DNA from: Siderastrea radians
Taxonomy: Eukaryota; Cnidaria; Anthozoa; Scleractinia; Rhizangiidae
Length of the DNA stretch: 64,000 nt
Reading direction: 5' to 3'
NCBI GenBank assembly: GCA_964017195.1
Contig: OZ024889.1
Coordinates: forward strand, 67,395,858 to 67,459,857
The translations under genes were made by a program, and so were the position numbers. Below are positions 22,268 through 35,679 of this stretch, piece by piece (the stretch's first letter is position 1; every line of letters starts with the position of its first letter). The notes under the pieces were generated by a model that worked only from the letters and a program-made list of their open reading frames with translations, ran no database searches and was not told the origin of the DNA.

Positions 22268-23520
22268 TTGAAGTGGTTTCATGCCGTATCCTAGAAATCA
22301 ATTATTAAAAGTAGTTTAATTGACCTTGTAGGAAAGTTTATTTTAAGGTTACATTTTAGGGCAAATTTTGGGTTAAATCAGCTGACATTAACCTTTTCGA
22401 TGTGATGGAGAAAAAATAATTGGAATACTGTTTTGTTTGTAATCTTAAATTTTTGTTTTCTATACGCGTGCTGATGATTAGTCAAGAATAATATCTATTT
22501 GTTTAAAAGTCTGTTGGAAGTTGTGTGTGTGCCCTTATATCGAATATTATTTCATGACGTTAATAAACTTACTGGAAAACACCTCACTAGAAATTAAAGT
22601 TTCCAACTAGAGTTTTTTTTGAGACAATGAATCTACTAAACGCAAGTCTATCCTTTCAACTGTCATGACAACGAGACTTGGCTGGGAATGAGTCGAGGAA
22701 ACATGCACTTGAGGCAATATGTTCGTCAAATTGCGGCTCAGCAACCACTGATCATGACTATGATAAACTAGGCTTGTTTTAGTCCCAAAACTAAAAAGAA
22801 GATTTCAGCTTTACTATGCATTTGTCTGGATAGAAGCGGCTATTGTTTCACGGGTAAGACAAGCATTAGATTTGTCGGAAAATTAATAAAAGTACCCAGA
22901 GATGCACATACAGTGGCACCCCGATATAACGGACCCCTTTACAACGAAACCTCTGTGTAACAAATGATATACTTCAGCCCGGCCAAAGCCACTGTGAAAT
23001 GGGTGAAACAGGACCCCGGTATAATTAAAGAATCTGGGTTTAACGTAATCCCCAATATAACGAGCACAATCCAGGGGCTCAAACTAAAAATTTACTCTGT
23101 GATAATGAGTAAATGTCATCACTCGTAACAGATCGTAACGTGTAACAGATCAATAAAGATGATGCAGACCTACCAAACCACGGATTCCCCTGTACATGTT
23201 TTTTTTTTATACATTCCCTTTCATATTCAGCGTGCACTGCCTTACGATCGAGCGGGAATAATTGAAACGACTCTTTGATTTTTACCCTGTTTTTTTTTCT
23301 GACATCTGCTGCAAAGGCTGAGTGCTAAATCCACCACAGGCAGCCCAGGCTTGGTGTGTGAGACGGGTATTTGTCCTGCTCTTTTTAGAGCCATTTTCGT
23401 TGCATTTTCAACAGAAAAGTTTTGTGGAGTTGTGGTTTTGTACAGGGGCGACGGACCGACTAGGAAACATGAAATGCCTTTAAAAATAAAGCTTCCCACT
23501 TTTACTTTATTAGCTACGGC
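22268..23520. repeat. Dispersed repeat family, copy C
   Basis: This copy matches copy B from 3683 and copy D. It includes the pogo-like 'cagtggcaccccgatataac' at 22911 and several 'gatataacg' words. It is interrupted near 23520, after 'ttattagctacggc', where copy D continues differently. It has no intact coding frame. Confidence 0.6.
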
Positions 23521-24439
23521 AAGAGCCATAAGCGGGGATGGAGACCGTAACCAGGAGCCATAATCGAGGACGGAGACCGTAAGCGCGGTCTCCACGCGGC
23601 CCCATCGAAAAAGACAAACGCCGCTATTTTTAGAAAAAATTGCGCCACCCTCAACGTCATAAACGCGCGTGGGTACACGAAAATTTGCGTACAACGAGGG
23701 CGCGTTGGATAGGATAGATAACCATCGAGGCTCGTAGCCCCAAAGTGGTTACAATTATTTGATATCCAGCAAGCCCAAGTAGAATAATTGTTATTATTAT
23801 TATTAAAAACGCAATCACTAATTGCTATAAAATCAAGAAAGAGAAAAAATAGAGAAACTCCGAGATAAAAGGGAACAAGAATCGATCGCGATCACACGAC
23901 TGACCGAAAAAGGCGCCAAAACCTTGCGAAAGTGTTGCAGCGTTTCTTTGCGGAGTTGAATGAATCAATGAAACTGCTCCGAAGTGAACGTACAAGCACA
24001 AGGTTTGGGGAAAATCTTCCAATTATGGGCTCTGAAAAGTGGTACGTGTTTGTTTTTTCCTGAAAGATTGTTGTAATCATCCTTCAAATCGGATTGAAGC
24101 TGTACGATCATACAGTTATAGCTGTTGGAGTTCAAATGAACGAGTTTGTAATCGCTCCGTTCGCACAAATCGCAACGCTGACAACGGAGCCATCATGTGT
24201 TTGTTTGATCGAACTAAAGACAGAATTAACGAACTTAAATAATTTCTATGCGGCTCACTCAAACAAGACAACGGAGGTGAGGAACATTAGAATTCACGTC
24301 TTCCTTTTTTTTTTAACGCAAACCACAAAACGCAGTTGTTCTCAGTTTAATTTAGAGCCCGTGATCGGACGGAATGGTATAAGCAACTCTCAAACAACTG
24401 TGAACTGCGATTCAACGTATTTTACATGGCATCCAATTT
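23521..24439. other. Intergenic stretch, nothing recognised
   Basis: Between repeat copies C and D lies about 900 bp with near-repeats of 'ggagaccgtaa' and 'ggagccataa' around 23520-23590. The longest frames (for example 24094-24447 plus) show no known motif and no splice context. I see no gene. Confidence 0.5.
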
Positions 24440-26350
24440 GTATCTGAACAAAAATGTTTGGAATACTGTTTTGTTTGTAATCTTAAATTTTTGTTTTCTA
24501 TACGCGTGTTGATGATTAGTCAAGAACAATATCTATTTGTTTGAAAGTCTGTTGAAAGTTGTGTCTGCCCTTATATCGAATATTACTTCATGACGTTAAT
24601 AAACGTACTGGAAAACACCTCACAAGAACGTTTCCAACTAGAGTTTTTTTAAAACAATGAATCTACTAAACGCACGTCCATGCTTTTATCTGTCATGACA
24701 ACGAGACTTGGCTAGGAATGAGTCGAGGAAACATACACTTGAGGCAATTCAATATGTTCGTCAAGTTGCAGCTCACCGCCCCCGACTATGTGCAAATCGG
24801 TCCTTGGTAAACTGGGCTTGTTTTAGTCCCAAAACTAAAAGGCGATTTCAACTTTACCATGCATTTGTCTGGATAGAAGCGGTTATTGTTTCACGGGTAA
24901 GACAAGCATTAGATTTGTCGGAAAATTAATAAAAGTACCCAGTGATGCACATACAGTGGCACCCCGATATAACGGACCCCTTTACAACGAAACCTCTGTG
25001 TAACAAATGATATACTTCAGCCCGGCCAAAGCCACTGTGAAATGGGTGAAACAGGACCCTGGTATAATTAAAGAATCTGGGTTTAACGTAATCCCCGATA
25101 TAACGAACACAATCCAGGGGCTCAAACTAAAAATTTACTCTATTATAATGAGTAAATGTAACATCACGTGTAACAGATCAATAAAGATGATGCAGACCTA
25201 CCAAACCACGGATTCCCCTGTTCTTTTTGTTTTTGTTTTTTTTTTCATTCCCTTTCATATTCAGCGTGCACTACCTTACGATCGAGCGAGAATAATTGAA
25301 ACGGCGCTTCGATTTTTACCTTGTTTTTTTCTGGCATCTGCTGCAAAGGCTGAGTGCTAAATCCACCACAGGCAACCCAGGCTTGGTGTGTGGCACGAGT
25401 ATTTATCCTGCTCTTTTAAGAGCCATTATCGTTGCATTTTCAACAGAAAAGTTTTGTGGAGTTGTGGTTTTGTACAGGGGCGACGGACCGACTAGGAAAA
25501 ATGAAACACCTTTAAAAATAAAGCTTCTCACTTTTACTTTAATAGCTGCGGTTACACTTAACTGTAATAACCCTATTTTACCTTGTGTAAAATTGTGTGT
25601 GTATGTGTGTGGAGGGGGGGGGGGGGGACAGGGGGTTTGAACTTTCCGCTTCCTGTACCCTTAAATCCCGGTTCCCGCCCTATTAATGTTGGCTCCCTCC
25701 TCTTTGCGTTTATTAGATTGCGAAATATTGCGTAATGTTACGTAATTTTCTCCTATTTCTCCCGCTTCCCACCACCTTGGGAATCCTGTTTCTTCTCTCG
25801 TGGGCTTTCTGTGACTCACTGTCCCCGCACCACAATTGTGCGTAACAGCGGTACTGATATCCATAGGTACGTCTAGTACCCGTTTCCGAGATGCTTAGAT
25901 TAGAGTTTTTTTACAATCTCGAGGTAAAATAGGCAAACAAAATGCCATACAAATAATTAAGCGACAACACTGCTTTTGATCAGTGATGCGTCAACGTGCC
26001 TTTGGACCAAAAGCGTTTTGTGAGTTTCTCTCCTATATGGTAACATATTTTGTGTCGTTTTTCAGCCCATTGACGGTCTGGCTTTCGCAGAAAAATTGCC
26101 ATTTTGAGCTGTCAGCGCCGTATTTTGGTCGCTTTCTACTCTATTCTACTCCACACGTAGCCTGTGAACAGGATCAGCAGTGGGGAAAAGATGCGAAAAT
26201 AAATTCCTCCTCGTATCTTCGCTCGTTCTCGCCCTTTGTTTCTTTTTTTCACTCTTTTGCCGACCAGAGAGCCTATTCATAGGCTACTCCACACGATTAA
26301 AATTCCTTTGCAGCACGAAAATTAAACTTCCCGTCCACTTTCGAGGCATT
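24440..26350. repeat. Dispersed repeat family, copy D
   Basis: This copy is homologous to copies B and C, with the pogo-like terminus at 24953 and the shared 'gcgacggaccgactagg' and GC-rich blocks. It continues to about 26350. It holds one insertion that copy B lacks (26158-26286). Confidence 0.6.
26158..26286. mobile_element. 129-bp MULE-type MITE with 9-bp target duplication
   Basis: The ends TAGCCTGTGAACAGG and CCTATTCATAGGCTA are imperfect inverted repeats. CTCCACACG flanks both sides (26149-26157 and 26287-26295). Copy B at about 5552 has the single site 'attccacacgccttaaa', that is, no insertion. A 9-bp duplication is characteristic of Mutator-like elements. Confidence 0.75.
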
Positions 26351-27199
26351 TTGCGAATTTGACTTCCGGCAAGCGCACAATTCGATGTTTTGAGATTTCA
26401 GTTCTGAACGAGAAAAAACGATACTCAGACCAACTTTTCGGGTTTTATCCCGTCAGGTTTTAAGTTCTCATTTCTTACAATTTTACTTTGATCTCAAAAG
26501 GAGGATTACCTTGCTTTTCTGTATGTAACTCTGGTCAAACTTATCGCTTCAGCTTGGGCTGCATGTTTTAAAATTTTTTCCTGGTGCGTCAGTTGGTTAT
26601 CAAAACCCGTCTGTTGTCAAAAGGGGTGACTTCACTTGCACAAACCATACAGGAGCCTTATACCCCTACGGCTGGTTTTTGTTTTTTTCAGTTAAGCGTA
26701 TTTTCGTCAGATCCGTAAACCATATTCCAAGGGTATCATAATCTCTTGCAACGGATCTCCTGGCCTCGAAACAAAGTTAATGTTTACATTACTTTTCTGA
26801 GTCTAGACCGAACATGTTGATTAGTAAGTTTCATTGGATTTGCCACGAATTGCCACGAGATTAACCACGAATCTGGCCTTTGCGCAACGTTGGTTTATTT
26901 GTCACACATCATGGGTGGGTCAATGTTACTCGTTACTCCAGGGGTTTCATTTGCCTATTCAAGCAAATCATATCAGGTTTTCGGCTTCTCTTCTCAAGTG
27001 ACGCCGTTCTGTTGCAATAGAAGATTCCTCCCGCCCCCCACCTCCCCACAGTTCCATTCTCTCCTTCTATGTCTTACTACCCTCTGCCTTTGCAATATCG
27101 TGCTCACCATAGCGTTGTTTCGATGAGGCAGTAAGCGTGTGTATAGACAACAACAACAAAAAAGGTTTAGAATTTTACCGAGGTAAACTAGCACAAACG
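26351..27199. other. Intergenic stretch, nothing recognised
   Basis: About 850 bp between repeat copy D and the second amine oxidase segment. Short open frames on both strands show no motif. I see no gene or repeat structure here. Confidence 0.5.
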
Positions 27200-27435
27200 A
27201 TTTATGATTTCCTCGGTATAAGAAACACCACACTAAAATTTACCGCGTTACAGCAAAAGAAATCACTTTTACCGCTTTATATGTGAAACAATGGCTATGT
27301 GTGTCCTAGCCGGTTTAAAGCAACTTTGTAGCTTTAATTTGTTACCTCATATCGATATCCAGGAAATTTGAATTGAACACTTCCATCTTCATGATAAAAC
27401 AGACGTACACAATTTTGATAATACGAAGCAATCAA

Positions 27436-27441
27436 TTTATT
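27436..27441 (-). terminator. Candidate polyadenylation signal AATAAA for amine oxidase gene 2
   Basis: The minus-strand AATAAA is at the position matching that of gene 1, about 400 bp after the stop codon. Confidence 0.4.
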
Positions 27442-27847
27442 TTCACTTTAACGGCTGTTAACAACTGGGTAAAGTGGCAGTCCATGTTTTTTTTTCTTGT
27501 TGGTGAGGGAAAGAAATGACCGCCGGATTTAAAATTGCATTAGAACAACCCTGATTCAGCTAATTCCAGAACTAGACATTCACTGGTCAAGCCACTAGTT
27601 AAGAAAGTAGAGTCACCGCAATAATCCCTCAACTAGTTCCTTCTTGTCCTTTAGAATGATCCCCACTTTATGTATCTACTAAATGTTCTTGCTAGTGCAT
27701 GTGCCAAAATAAAACAAATAAGTAACAAAAACGAAAAAACTAACAAGTGCAAGTGCTAGTTCTTGGTCCTTTGCTTAAAAAAAGATAACAACATACATCA
27801 AGTGCTATCCTCCATTCAAAACAGGAGCACAGATTCTCCAAAGTGGT

Positions 27848-28152
27848 CTAAATGAGCTCCTCGGCAGGCTCGTACTCCTCACATTTCACTCCGTTGATGC
27901 AGTCGGCGATCTCATTGGCTTTATCACGCCCGGTGAAATAAGCTCCTTGTACGTAGCCATAATAATCACCACTGGTGCTTTCCCCAGCGAAGAAAAGATT
28001 CTTCAGTCGGCCGGCCATGTTGTCGTAATGCCCCCAGCTTGTACCCACGACTGGATCGGTCCACGATCCAAGTACATACGGGTTCTGTGACCACTTGCTG
28101 ACGTGGATATCTGGAAATATAACATGAAAACTGAGAGAAGTAATGCCTTTCT

Positions 28153-28185
<33 letters not shown>

Positions 28186-31100
28186 CGAGGACAGTGGATT
28201 TTTTCTGCCATGGAACCAAATCTCAGATGCTTTAATCACTGAGCTTGGTTGCTTTTTAGGTTCATTTGTGATATGAAAAGCTTGATAACCCTGAAGGTCG
28301 AAAGTGGTGCTAAACGTGGTTTTTCAAAATTAAACTCATATGGTCGCTAATTCTGAGGGGTCTTTAAATCGAAAAACGAAGCCAGCCGTGTTATGTTCGG
28401 CATTGGATGGTTACAGGTTTCTTTGCGTTTTTATAGACGTATGTTAACATAAACTACAATCAGGCGGTTTTTTTATTGCGTTCACCCTTTTCCTCTTGTG
28501 GGGGAAGGGGAGCTTTTGAGTTGTGCAAGGACTCAGGCAATGAATTTCCACACAACATGCGCAGCTGTTCGTTAATTAGCTCTGTCATGTGAAATTCTTG
28601 CCGTTAGGATCTAGCGTGTGTTTATCGTTGAACTGAAACTGCTTTGTAAAATCGTTCATGGCGTTTCTGAGCCCCGTTTCTATATTTTTTATATCTTGAA
28701 AGCAATGTTTTTTCTTACAGCAAAATCACCCAGTTAGTTAGTAGGCTCCGAAAACTGGAATATTTGCTGGTATGCTAAGAAGAGCAAGACCACACTTCCA
28801 ACGTAAGGCTGGGAGTAAGACAAGCGTGAATCAAGTACTACCCAGTCTCCAGTACATTATTTATGTACAAATTAAGGTTGCATTGCTGTTCAAAGGAGAG
28901 GCGTGTTTGAGAAGTGGAGAAAAAGATTAATAGATCTCAATAGGCTTTGACGATAGTCTAATAAGAGTGGAACCTAGTAATCCTAATTAAACTATCAGTC
29001 GATGCAGAATTTAAGAATTTTTTCCCAGGTAATACTTACCTGTCGCTCGAGCAATCTTGCGCCCATACATTTTCCTCAGAGTCTTCATCACGTCTGCCAT
29101 CGTTTTCAAATCACTCTGCTTTTCCACTCTTAATGCTTCGTCTCCTGTTACTGCCGTGAACAGAGTGTTGGAACCAGGAAAGAAACCAGGTCTGTTCAGG
29201 TCGTAGAAAACTGGAAAAACTCCTGGCTTCCAAGACGAGTGCATAATCCACTCATGGTCGTCCCAGAAATCGCGAGGAAACTTCAAGAAAATCTTCGTGA
29301 AATAAACAGGTCTGAATCGAAAAATTGCTTCCCTCTTCCAGTCAGGTAATGGTGGATCGAACGTTACCAGATCACTGCCAAGAACACCAGAGCTGAATGT
29401 GGACAGCGCGTAGTCGGCGGTGAAGACCTCTCCCCCGGATGTGACCACAGTAACCCCATCGTCAGAATACTGGATCTTTCGGACAACTTTCTTCAGCAAA
29501 ATTTGGTATTTAAAATCCTTGTAGAAGTCACTGAAGACAGTCCAGTATCCACGTTGGTCAGTAATGAAGAAATCCTCTTCTGGGGGAAATCCCATGTTAT
29601 TCAGGGATGTTTTGTCTTCGTTGGCACCATATTCGAAATCAAGTTCAAACCAGGACAGGGCTTTTTTCACTGGATTATTTGAGCTCCAGCCGAGCATTTT
29701 TAGGGCAACAGAGACAGGCATATCTCTTGGAGGGTAGTCTTGTTCACCTCTTTCCTCACCCATCTCAAATAACTTGTGGCTAACTTTCTTCCATTTGTTA
29801 ATAAGTTTCAAGTTGGTGATATCCTGGCCAAAGTCATTTCTGAATGCAAATAAAAATATATCTGATTTGATTACTTGCTTAGGCAAAACACATCAAAGCT
29901 TGGGAAATACAGCAATTTCCCCAAATCACTGAATCATTGTAGTAAGACCAGCGTTTGGATGTTATCATGATTTTGAAGCCACTATTTAACAAAGTTTAGA
30001 CAGAATTTAAGAAATCTGTGGTCTCCATCAGTTTTATGCAGTGTCGGCCTGATATTAGCAAAGTTTAAAACGACTTACAAGCTATGAGTGAAAGAAAAAA
30101 AAATCGAAGCCGGTGTAAATACATCACCAGCTGTCTTCATTTTTTTCTCGAACCCGAACGGGAACCGGCGGGAATGAAACTCACAAGGGCGCTCGAAAAT
30201 GGTCTGCCGCATGGAGCTCGACGCGCGTAAGGGGATCTCCAGCCTCGTCCCCAGGCCTTTACGCGTACATTTAATATTCCCCCGAGGACGACTGGGACCG
30301 AGGCTGGAGAATCTTTTTTATAGGTCGAAAATAAAAGCCCGAAAAGATGAAAAAACGATCTGAGATATAAAGTGTGGTAGAAACTATGTTTTGCTTAGCC
30401 GGTAGGTTAGGTGAACGTGTGATAACACTGAGAAAGGGCCTGTTTTCCCCCAAGACATCTGTTCAAAACAAAACTTTCTTAGGCACTCTATTTTACCTCT
30501 ATCCTCTAAGAAAGCAAGCCAAACAGTCATCGAGTTTCTCCGATCAGTTCAATTTCATACCCAGATTCTTCAGCTTTCTTGGTCAGTGGGCGGTCGCCGG
30601 GAGAGACTGGGGGAGGGGGTAAATCCCGCGGTCAACGGTTCTTAATTTTGTTACAGTGAAAAGCCAATCAAAAACAAAACGAAATTTCTGCGGTAAAAAT
30701 TCTAGCCTGAGGACTCTGTGTTGTGCGAGATTGCGATCCGATCAGCGAGAAGCAAAACCGCGAGACGCAAGTAACGAAGGCGCAGAGGATCGCGCCATTT
30801 ACTACTGATTCTTTGCGCGCTGTACTAATCCTGTCCTAATCTAGTGCTCAGGTCCGACTCAACGATTTCGCTGAGCAAATTCGCTTTCATTTCCCTCGCA
30901 TTGATGAGCTGGTTACAGCCATTCAAAATTTCTTGTTTTCAAACCACGACAAATATAATAATTTCTCCATTATGCTCGCAAATGATATGAGGCAATTTCG
31001 GTCGATTTAAAGTTAAATCTCACTGGTTAACGATTGTGTCCTCAATGAACATTCCAGTTTTGTGTAGTTCTGGTACATACACTGTGAATTTGGAGAACCG

Positions 31101-32461
31101 GTGTTCCAAAATAGTTGGCAAAATTTTTCCTTCAGGCCAAGACAGGCTTACTCTCAACTAATCTTGTTTCCAGAGGGGGCTTTTCTTTTGGTCAGCACCA
31201 AGGATGTGGAGTTTCGTCTGTGCTGACCTTAAACGCAAGCGGGCTCCGGGGACGAGATTGATTGTCAACAGTGTCATTGACAATAAACGAGAGCAAATCA
31301 GCGCGCGAGAATTCGCTCAGTTAAGTAGAAACCACGAAAAGTATGACCAACGTCCAGTTATTTTCGTTCTCTTGAATTTTCACCAGCCGAAATGTGTCGT
31401 AGGTTTTGGTAAACTTTTATTTAATTTCGTTTCGTCCGTTGTCAGTTCTGTCGCTTATTTTTATCATGTAATGCTCATCCGTAACCAACTATATATACGA
31501 ATAGCGTAGGACAATTTAAGTCTTTTCGCACGTTGTTTTACACACTGACCAAACCGAGTCGCAAGTAGACGGCAAGTTGAAAACTTGCGCTGACTCGTGA
31601 CTTTGTCCTTTCTAGGACTTGGCTTGCTGCTGCGACGTCTTTACTCACTTTGATTAAGTTCAACTTCGCACGCAAGTTGTTGCAAGTCTTTTGTGGTTTC
31701 TGTGGCACCCAACTCACATGGAAATTCTTCTTAGTATCGCTTTCTTTGGATTGGCTACCAAAGTTGCATTTAAACTGATATCTTTTTGCAAACTGCGTCT
31801 AACTTGCTTCTACTGGCAAACTTATACATTTGGCCAACCGTCGCAAGTTTGGCTCCGTTTGGTCTAGGCAGTACAATAGAGTGACTTTACAACCTATGAA
31901 AAAAGATTTGAATAACACTCCCTATTACTCCCATTTGTTTTCTTTTATCTACTTCGATATAGCGGGCACTGGCGGTGATTACACTTTGCATCACATTAAG
32001 TAAAACCACGTGTTATGGAATGAGGTTTGTAGGTGAAAATAAAAAAAGCGGTATACACCAGTTTTTCCAAATTGACTGAAATTGTACTCAACTCACCTCA
32101 TGCAAACGTCACTGTAATTCGACAAATGCCCTCTCAAGCGGTACTTTTTCCATAAAGGCAATAGCGGATTGTCTTCTTCTTCCGCGAAATGAATCCAGTT
32201 GGTTCCTTCTTCTATCTTCAAGCCAGCAAATGGCACCTGTTTCATCCGGCCACCAATGTAGTCTTGCGCTTCTAACACCAGAAAGTCTGTGATACCTTTA
32301 TCGTAAAGCGTCTTAGCAGCTGTGATACCAGCGGCTCCAGCTCCCAGGATTAAGACCTTTTTCCTTCCATTGTCTGGGCGCGGGATGGCGCTGCCGTGTA
32401 TTTGAGGTAAGACGGCCAGGATAATAGCGACGGGGAGAAGAAGCGGCGAGTTGCTCTTCAT
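27848..32461 (-). CDS. Secreted flavin polyamine-oxidase-like protein, copy 2 (475 aa)
   Basis: There are three coding exons: 32461-32097, 29839-29040 and 28110-27848. Their lengths (365, 800, 263 nt) and phases are identical to copy 1, with good GT-AG sites (GTGAGT, GTAAGT). The protein again has a signal peptide (MKSNSPLLLPVAIILAVLP), GxGxxG, IGGRM, the YFTKIFLKFP lysine and FFAGESTSGDYYGYVQGAY. I count about 19 differences in the 121 residues of exon 1, 16 in about 267 of exon 2 and 2 in about 87 of exon 3, so divergence is concentrated at the N-terminus. One change is in a conserved motif: GTNWIH replaces GANWIH. No disabling mutation is seen. Both copies probably make active enzyme, perhaps with different expression or secretion. 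Confidence 0.9.
28155..28188. repeat. (GAT)n microsatellite in intron 2 of amine oxidase gene 2
   Basis: About eleven GAT triplets followed by 'gacgagg'. Absent from the corresponding intron of gene 1. The poly-His, poly-Ile and poly-Ser frames across it are artefacts. Confidence 0.9.
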
Positions 32462-33470
32462 GATAGGATCTCCTGAAACACAGTTCGCCAAAAGTGGCGG
32501 GAATAGATCAATATCCGTGCACGTGGTCAGCAATTTAATTATAAACTGGTTTGGCTTTAGTAAATATGTCTTGCCTATTATTCTTGTTTAATTTACTACG
32601 TGCTGATCAAAGGCTTGTAAGAGTTTTCGACGGTACACAGCGGCAGTGAACGGATCGGTCGTTTCGCGATCGGAAGATTTTATCTCCTAATCGCCATAGA
32701 AAATCGGATCAAATTATATTGTGGAGAAAAACTAGTTTCTAATCGCGAAATCACGTCACCAAAAGTTTCGTAACAAGCATAGGAAAATCAATTCCTTCTG
32801 TTTCGGAGAGGCAAATTTTGTCATGTAGAGAAAAAGCGGTCAGCTAGCATTTCCAGGAGCTCGGAAATTCTGCCAGTTAAAGAATGCAAACAGATCAGGC
32901 CGGCTGCCTGTGTTAGCTCACAGAAATAACCCTGAAACAATAAAAAAAATTAAAACGACATTTGAAGAATTTCCCTTATATTTTCTCGTCTGGTGCCCCT
33001 GGATACAGTGGGAATGTAGCTGTTGCCTGAGCTGGTAGTGGAAGAAATGCAATAAAGCCAAATACTACAAAGGGAAGATTGGTCTACGTGAACTCACTTA
33101 TTATTCAGGGTGTGCTGAAACAACAAAATTTCAATTCTGCACTGATTCGACAAATGACCTCACCTTGCTTTTAAAACAGTACACTGTAGGACAGTGAAGG
33201 TAGAACTGCAATACAAGACAAAACCTACTGTAGTAGCTGCTGAAGAAAGATGACGAACTATCGGACGAACTACTACTCGCCTTTCGAGTTGCCTGCCCTA
33301 TTTCTGCGTTAGGCGGAATCTCATCGCAGAATTCTAGTTTGAAAGGCGAGCAAAAGGCAGTTCAAGGTTTAATTGAAGCCGGCGAAATAAATGCTCTTAT
33401 TTTAATTAGTGCTGTGTATCGGAATTACCACTGGAATTCAGTCCTAAGAGGAAGCTAAATCAGAATCCCT

Positions 33471-34139
33471 AGCAATTTTACATGCTTTTATAAGCCCTGT
33501 TAGCCATGTGCTACTGAACAGTCGTTGGGAAGCTGCGTCTTGGCAATTGCGCAAAGGTCGATTCACCTTTAATTTTATACTGTCTTTATTGTAGGGTGAG
33601 CAGTATTCCCTCCAGACAATCAAGGGAAACAAAAGTTAGCTTTACCTTATGGTAGCCCTGATCGGTAATTGCCAACTAAAAGCATTACATTGTATAGTGA
33701 AAAAAGGGCATAGAAATGATTGTCCAATTAGATTCAAAAGCTAAAGAAAGAGGCCGACGAAATGAACATCTACTAAAAAATCTGAGAAAGATACGCGGCT
33801 GGATTTACTTCTATTTCCATTACAATGCTGATCAAGAGAATGATGCTTTTGTTTTCGACATACATATTTTTCGGTAAATTGCATGAAGGAATTCATTTGG
33901 GTTACGGAAAACGTTCGGAACTCGATGCTGCTTCTATACTGGCGGCAGGCTTATACGGGTTATGAAACTAAACGATGTTACTTTGGATTTTTCATGGCAA
34001 AAAATAACAGAAAATCATTAAAATTCACCAAGGCTTGCAAAAGCAGCAAAACGACATATAACCGAAAACAACTTCTGTGCCAGCAAACGACAATAATTGT
34101 CCAGGAGGAACCACAGTAAAGGCCATAGTATCATAAGGA
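33471..34139. other. Intergenic stretch, nothing recognised
   Basis: Unique AT-rich sequence upstream of amine oxidase gene 2. Short frames only; I see no gene or repeat. Confidence 0.5.
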
Positions 34140-34143
34140 GCTA

Positions 34144-34727
34144 AGAGGCCCCATTTATATAGTCTCGGGTACCCCCCCCCCCCAAACAACTTTCCTGCGC
34201 GCCAGTTGTATGATAAGATGTTGGCCCTGCTCAACGAGTCAAAGTTGACCCTACTTATTATTCCGAAATCGTACTTTGATATTCATGCCCTCAGTACGCC
34301 CTTTTCCTTAAGTTTTTTGCCTTGATTCGATTACTGCGGCCTCTGTTTAAGTATTTTTTTTCGACTGACATTTTGCCGATTTAATCGTTTTTAAACCAAA
34401 AATTAATGAGGCGTTACGTGACACTCGGCACACAAAAATCGTCCCGGATTAGCCGCCTGCCAGGTAAGTCGCCCGCCAGTGTTACCCTACCCTGACCTGA
34501 GTTGTCTCGCCTCCCTGAGACGAGTTGGTGATCCTCATGCAACGTTTCGTTGAACCTGTGAAAAAATAGGTGAAAAGTAAGCCCCCCCCCCCTTCCAGGG
34601 TAACTCGGCCGGAGGGTTGCCTCCGGCACCCGTGAAAAAATAGGTGAAAAGTAAGCCCCCCCCCTTCCAGGGTAACTCGGCCGGATGGTTGCCTCCGGTA
34701 CCCGTGTCCATATAAATGGGGTCTTAA
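34144..34727. mobile_element. MITE-like element with inverted ends and inner tandem repeat
   Basis: 'ggccccatttatatagtctc' on the left and 'ccatataaatggggtc' on the right are inverse complements, followed inward by 'gggtacc' and 'ggtaccc'. Inside, a unit of about 75 bp is present twice in tandem (34558-34631 and 34632-34706), each copy starting 'gtgaaaaaataggtgaaaag' and ending in the block with 'aactcggccgga'. C runs of nine to eleven bases occur three times. Confidence 0.65.
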
Positions 34728-34937
34728 AAAGTTTCAGAACAATGTCCCTTGTCTGAAAAAACAGGTAAGGCTTTCGATATATGAACCAATAAAAGTAGGA
34801 GTTTAAAATGGACCCAAAGGGACGTTTTCGAGCCTAGCTCTTACGAAGAATGCTATTAATAGTAGTCTTGTTTTCTTGTGTCAGGCAAAGCTTGCCTTAA
34901 AATCACTATTTTTACGACAATTAATTTTAGCGGGTGT

Positions 34938-35395
34938 AGCAATTTCGCTGCGAATTCAGTTGTTGTGTTCTGCTCGCTAAATTTATCCAATGCATTTTGC
35001 GCTTTTAGAGACAAAAAAATAAGTACTTAGTAAGCCGATAAAGTTACCATTACAGAAAGATGTTGTTTAACGAGATATTCTTCAAAATAAAGAAAAAAAA
35101 GGCCCCTTTTCAGTGAAGGTTTCCCCATTTTTCACTAGTGAGCGCCGAAGTCTAAAGTTTTTCATTCGCTAGTACTTTACAAAGTCGCTTTGAGTTGCTC
35201 AATTGTTAAACTTAACAGCCGTTTATCTTTAGCATGAAAAAAAGATAAAAACGAACCTCAACGATGTGTTTGTAACTGACTTGAAGATGCTGCACTGTAC
35301 ACGTGCTTACTTGCTGATGCTCTGAACGAAGGTCGACTTAGTCCTTTGTAATCAATGATATACAATATCTTTAAACAAGAGCCATAAAGGACGGA
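34938..35395. repeat. Locally repeated segment, copy 1 of 3
   Basis: About 450 bp similar to 36286-36721, sharing 'gtacttagtaag', 'tttaacgagatat' and 'acgaacctcaacgatgtgtt'. On the minus strand a GT follows 'gcagcatcttcaa' in this copy and in the second, and a related GTAAGA occurs in the third. I see no open frame. Confidence 0.6.
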
Positions 35396-35679
35396 GAGGG
35401 AGACTCCTGGTATAGCCTTTGGGATATCTTAATTGAAAAAAAGTTATTTTTCGAAACAAATGCGGACATTAATGGAAACAATTTCTGGTGCCCGACTTGT
35501 CCCCAGGGCAACCTAAACCGCTTTTCTTCGCCAGAGCAGAACTTCTAAAAATGGCAGCAATTCAAATTGAAAATGTCACAATTTTGTAAGAATAATGTGG
35601 ACAGCATTCAAAATTAAGTCAGTGTAGTCTCAGTCATTTTAAACGTTAGGCTGTCACTAGGACAAGCTGCATAAGCACT

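Larger units (their letters stand above)
27200..33470. repeat. Segmental duplication, copy 2 (carries amine oxidase gene 2)
   Basis: This is a direct-orientation paralogue of 5815-11295. It starts at 'tatgatttcctcggtataag' and includes the 3' flank, all exons and introns, and the 5' flank to about 33470. It is longer because of extra intron sequence (notably 31150-31500 in intron 1 and 28155-29000 in intron 2). Confidence 0.8.

Noticed and set aside
24094..24447. 117-aa plus-strand frame between repeat copies
   Set aside because: No recognised motif, no splice context, and it runs into repeat copy D.
27966..28239. Poly-His, poly-Ile and poly-Ser frames
   Set aside because: They arise from the GAT microsatellite in intron 2 and read into the last amine oxidase exon in wrong frames.
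31204..31509. 101-aa frame in intron 1 of amine oxidase gene 2
   Set aside because: It is present only in the copy-2 insertion, and has no motif and no splice support.
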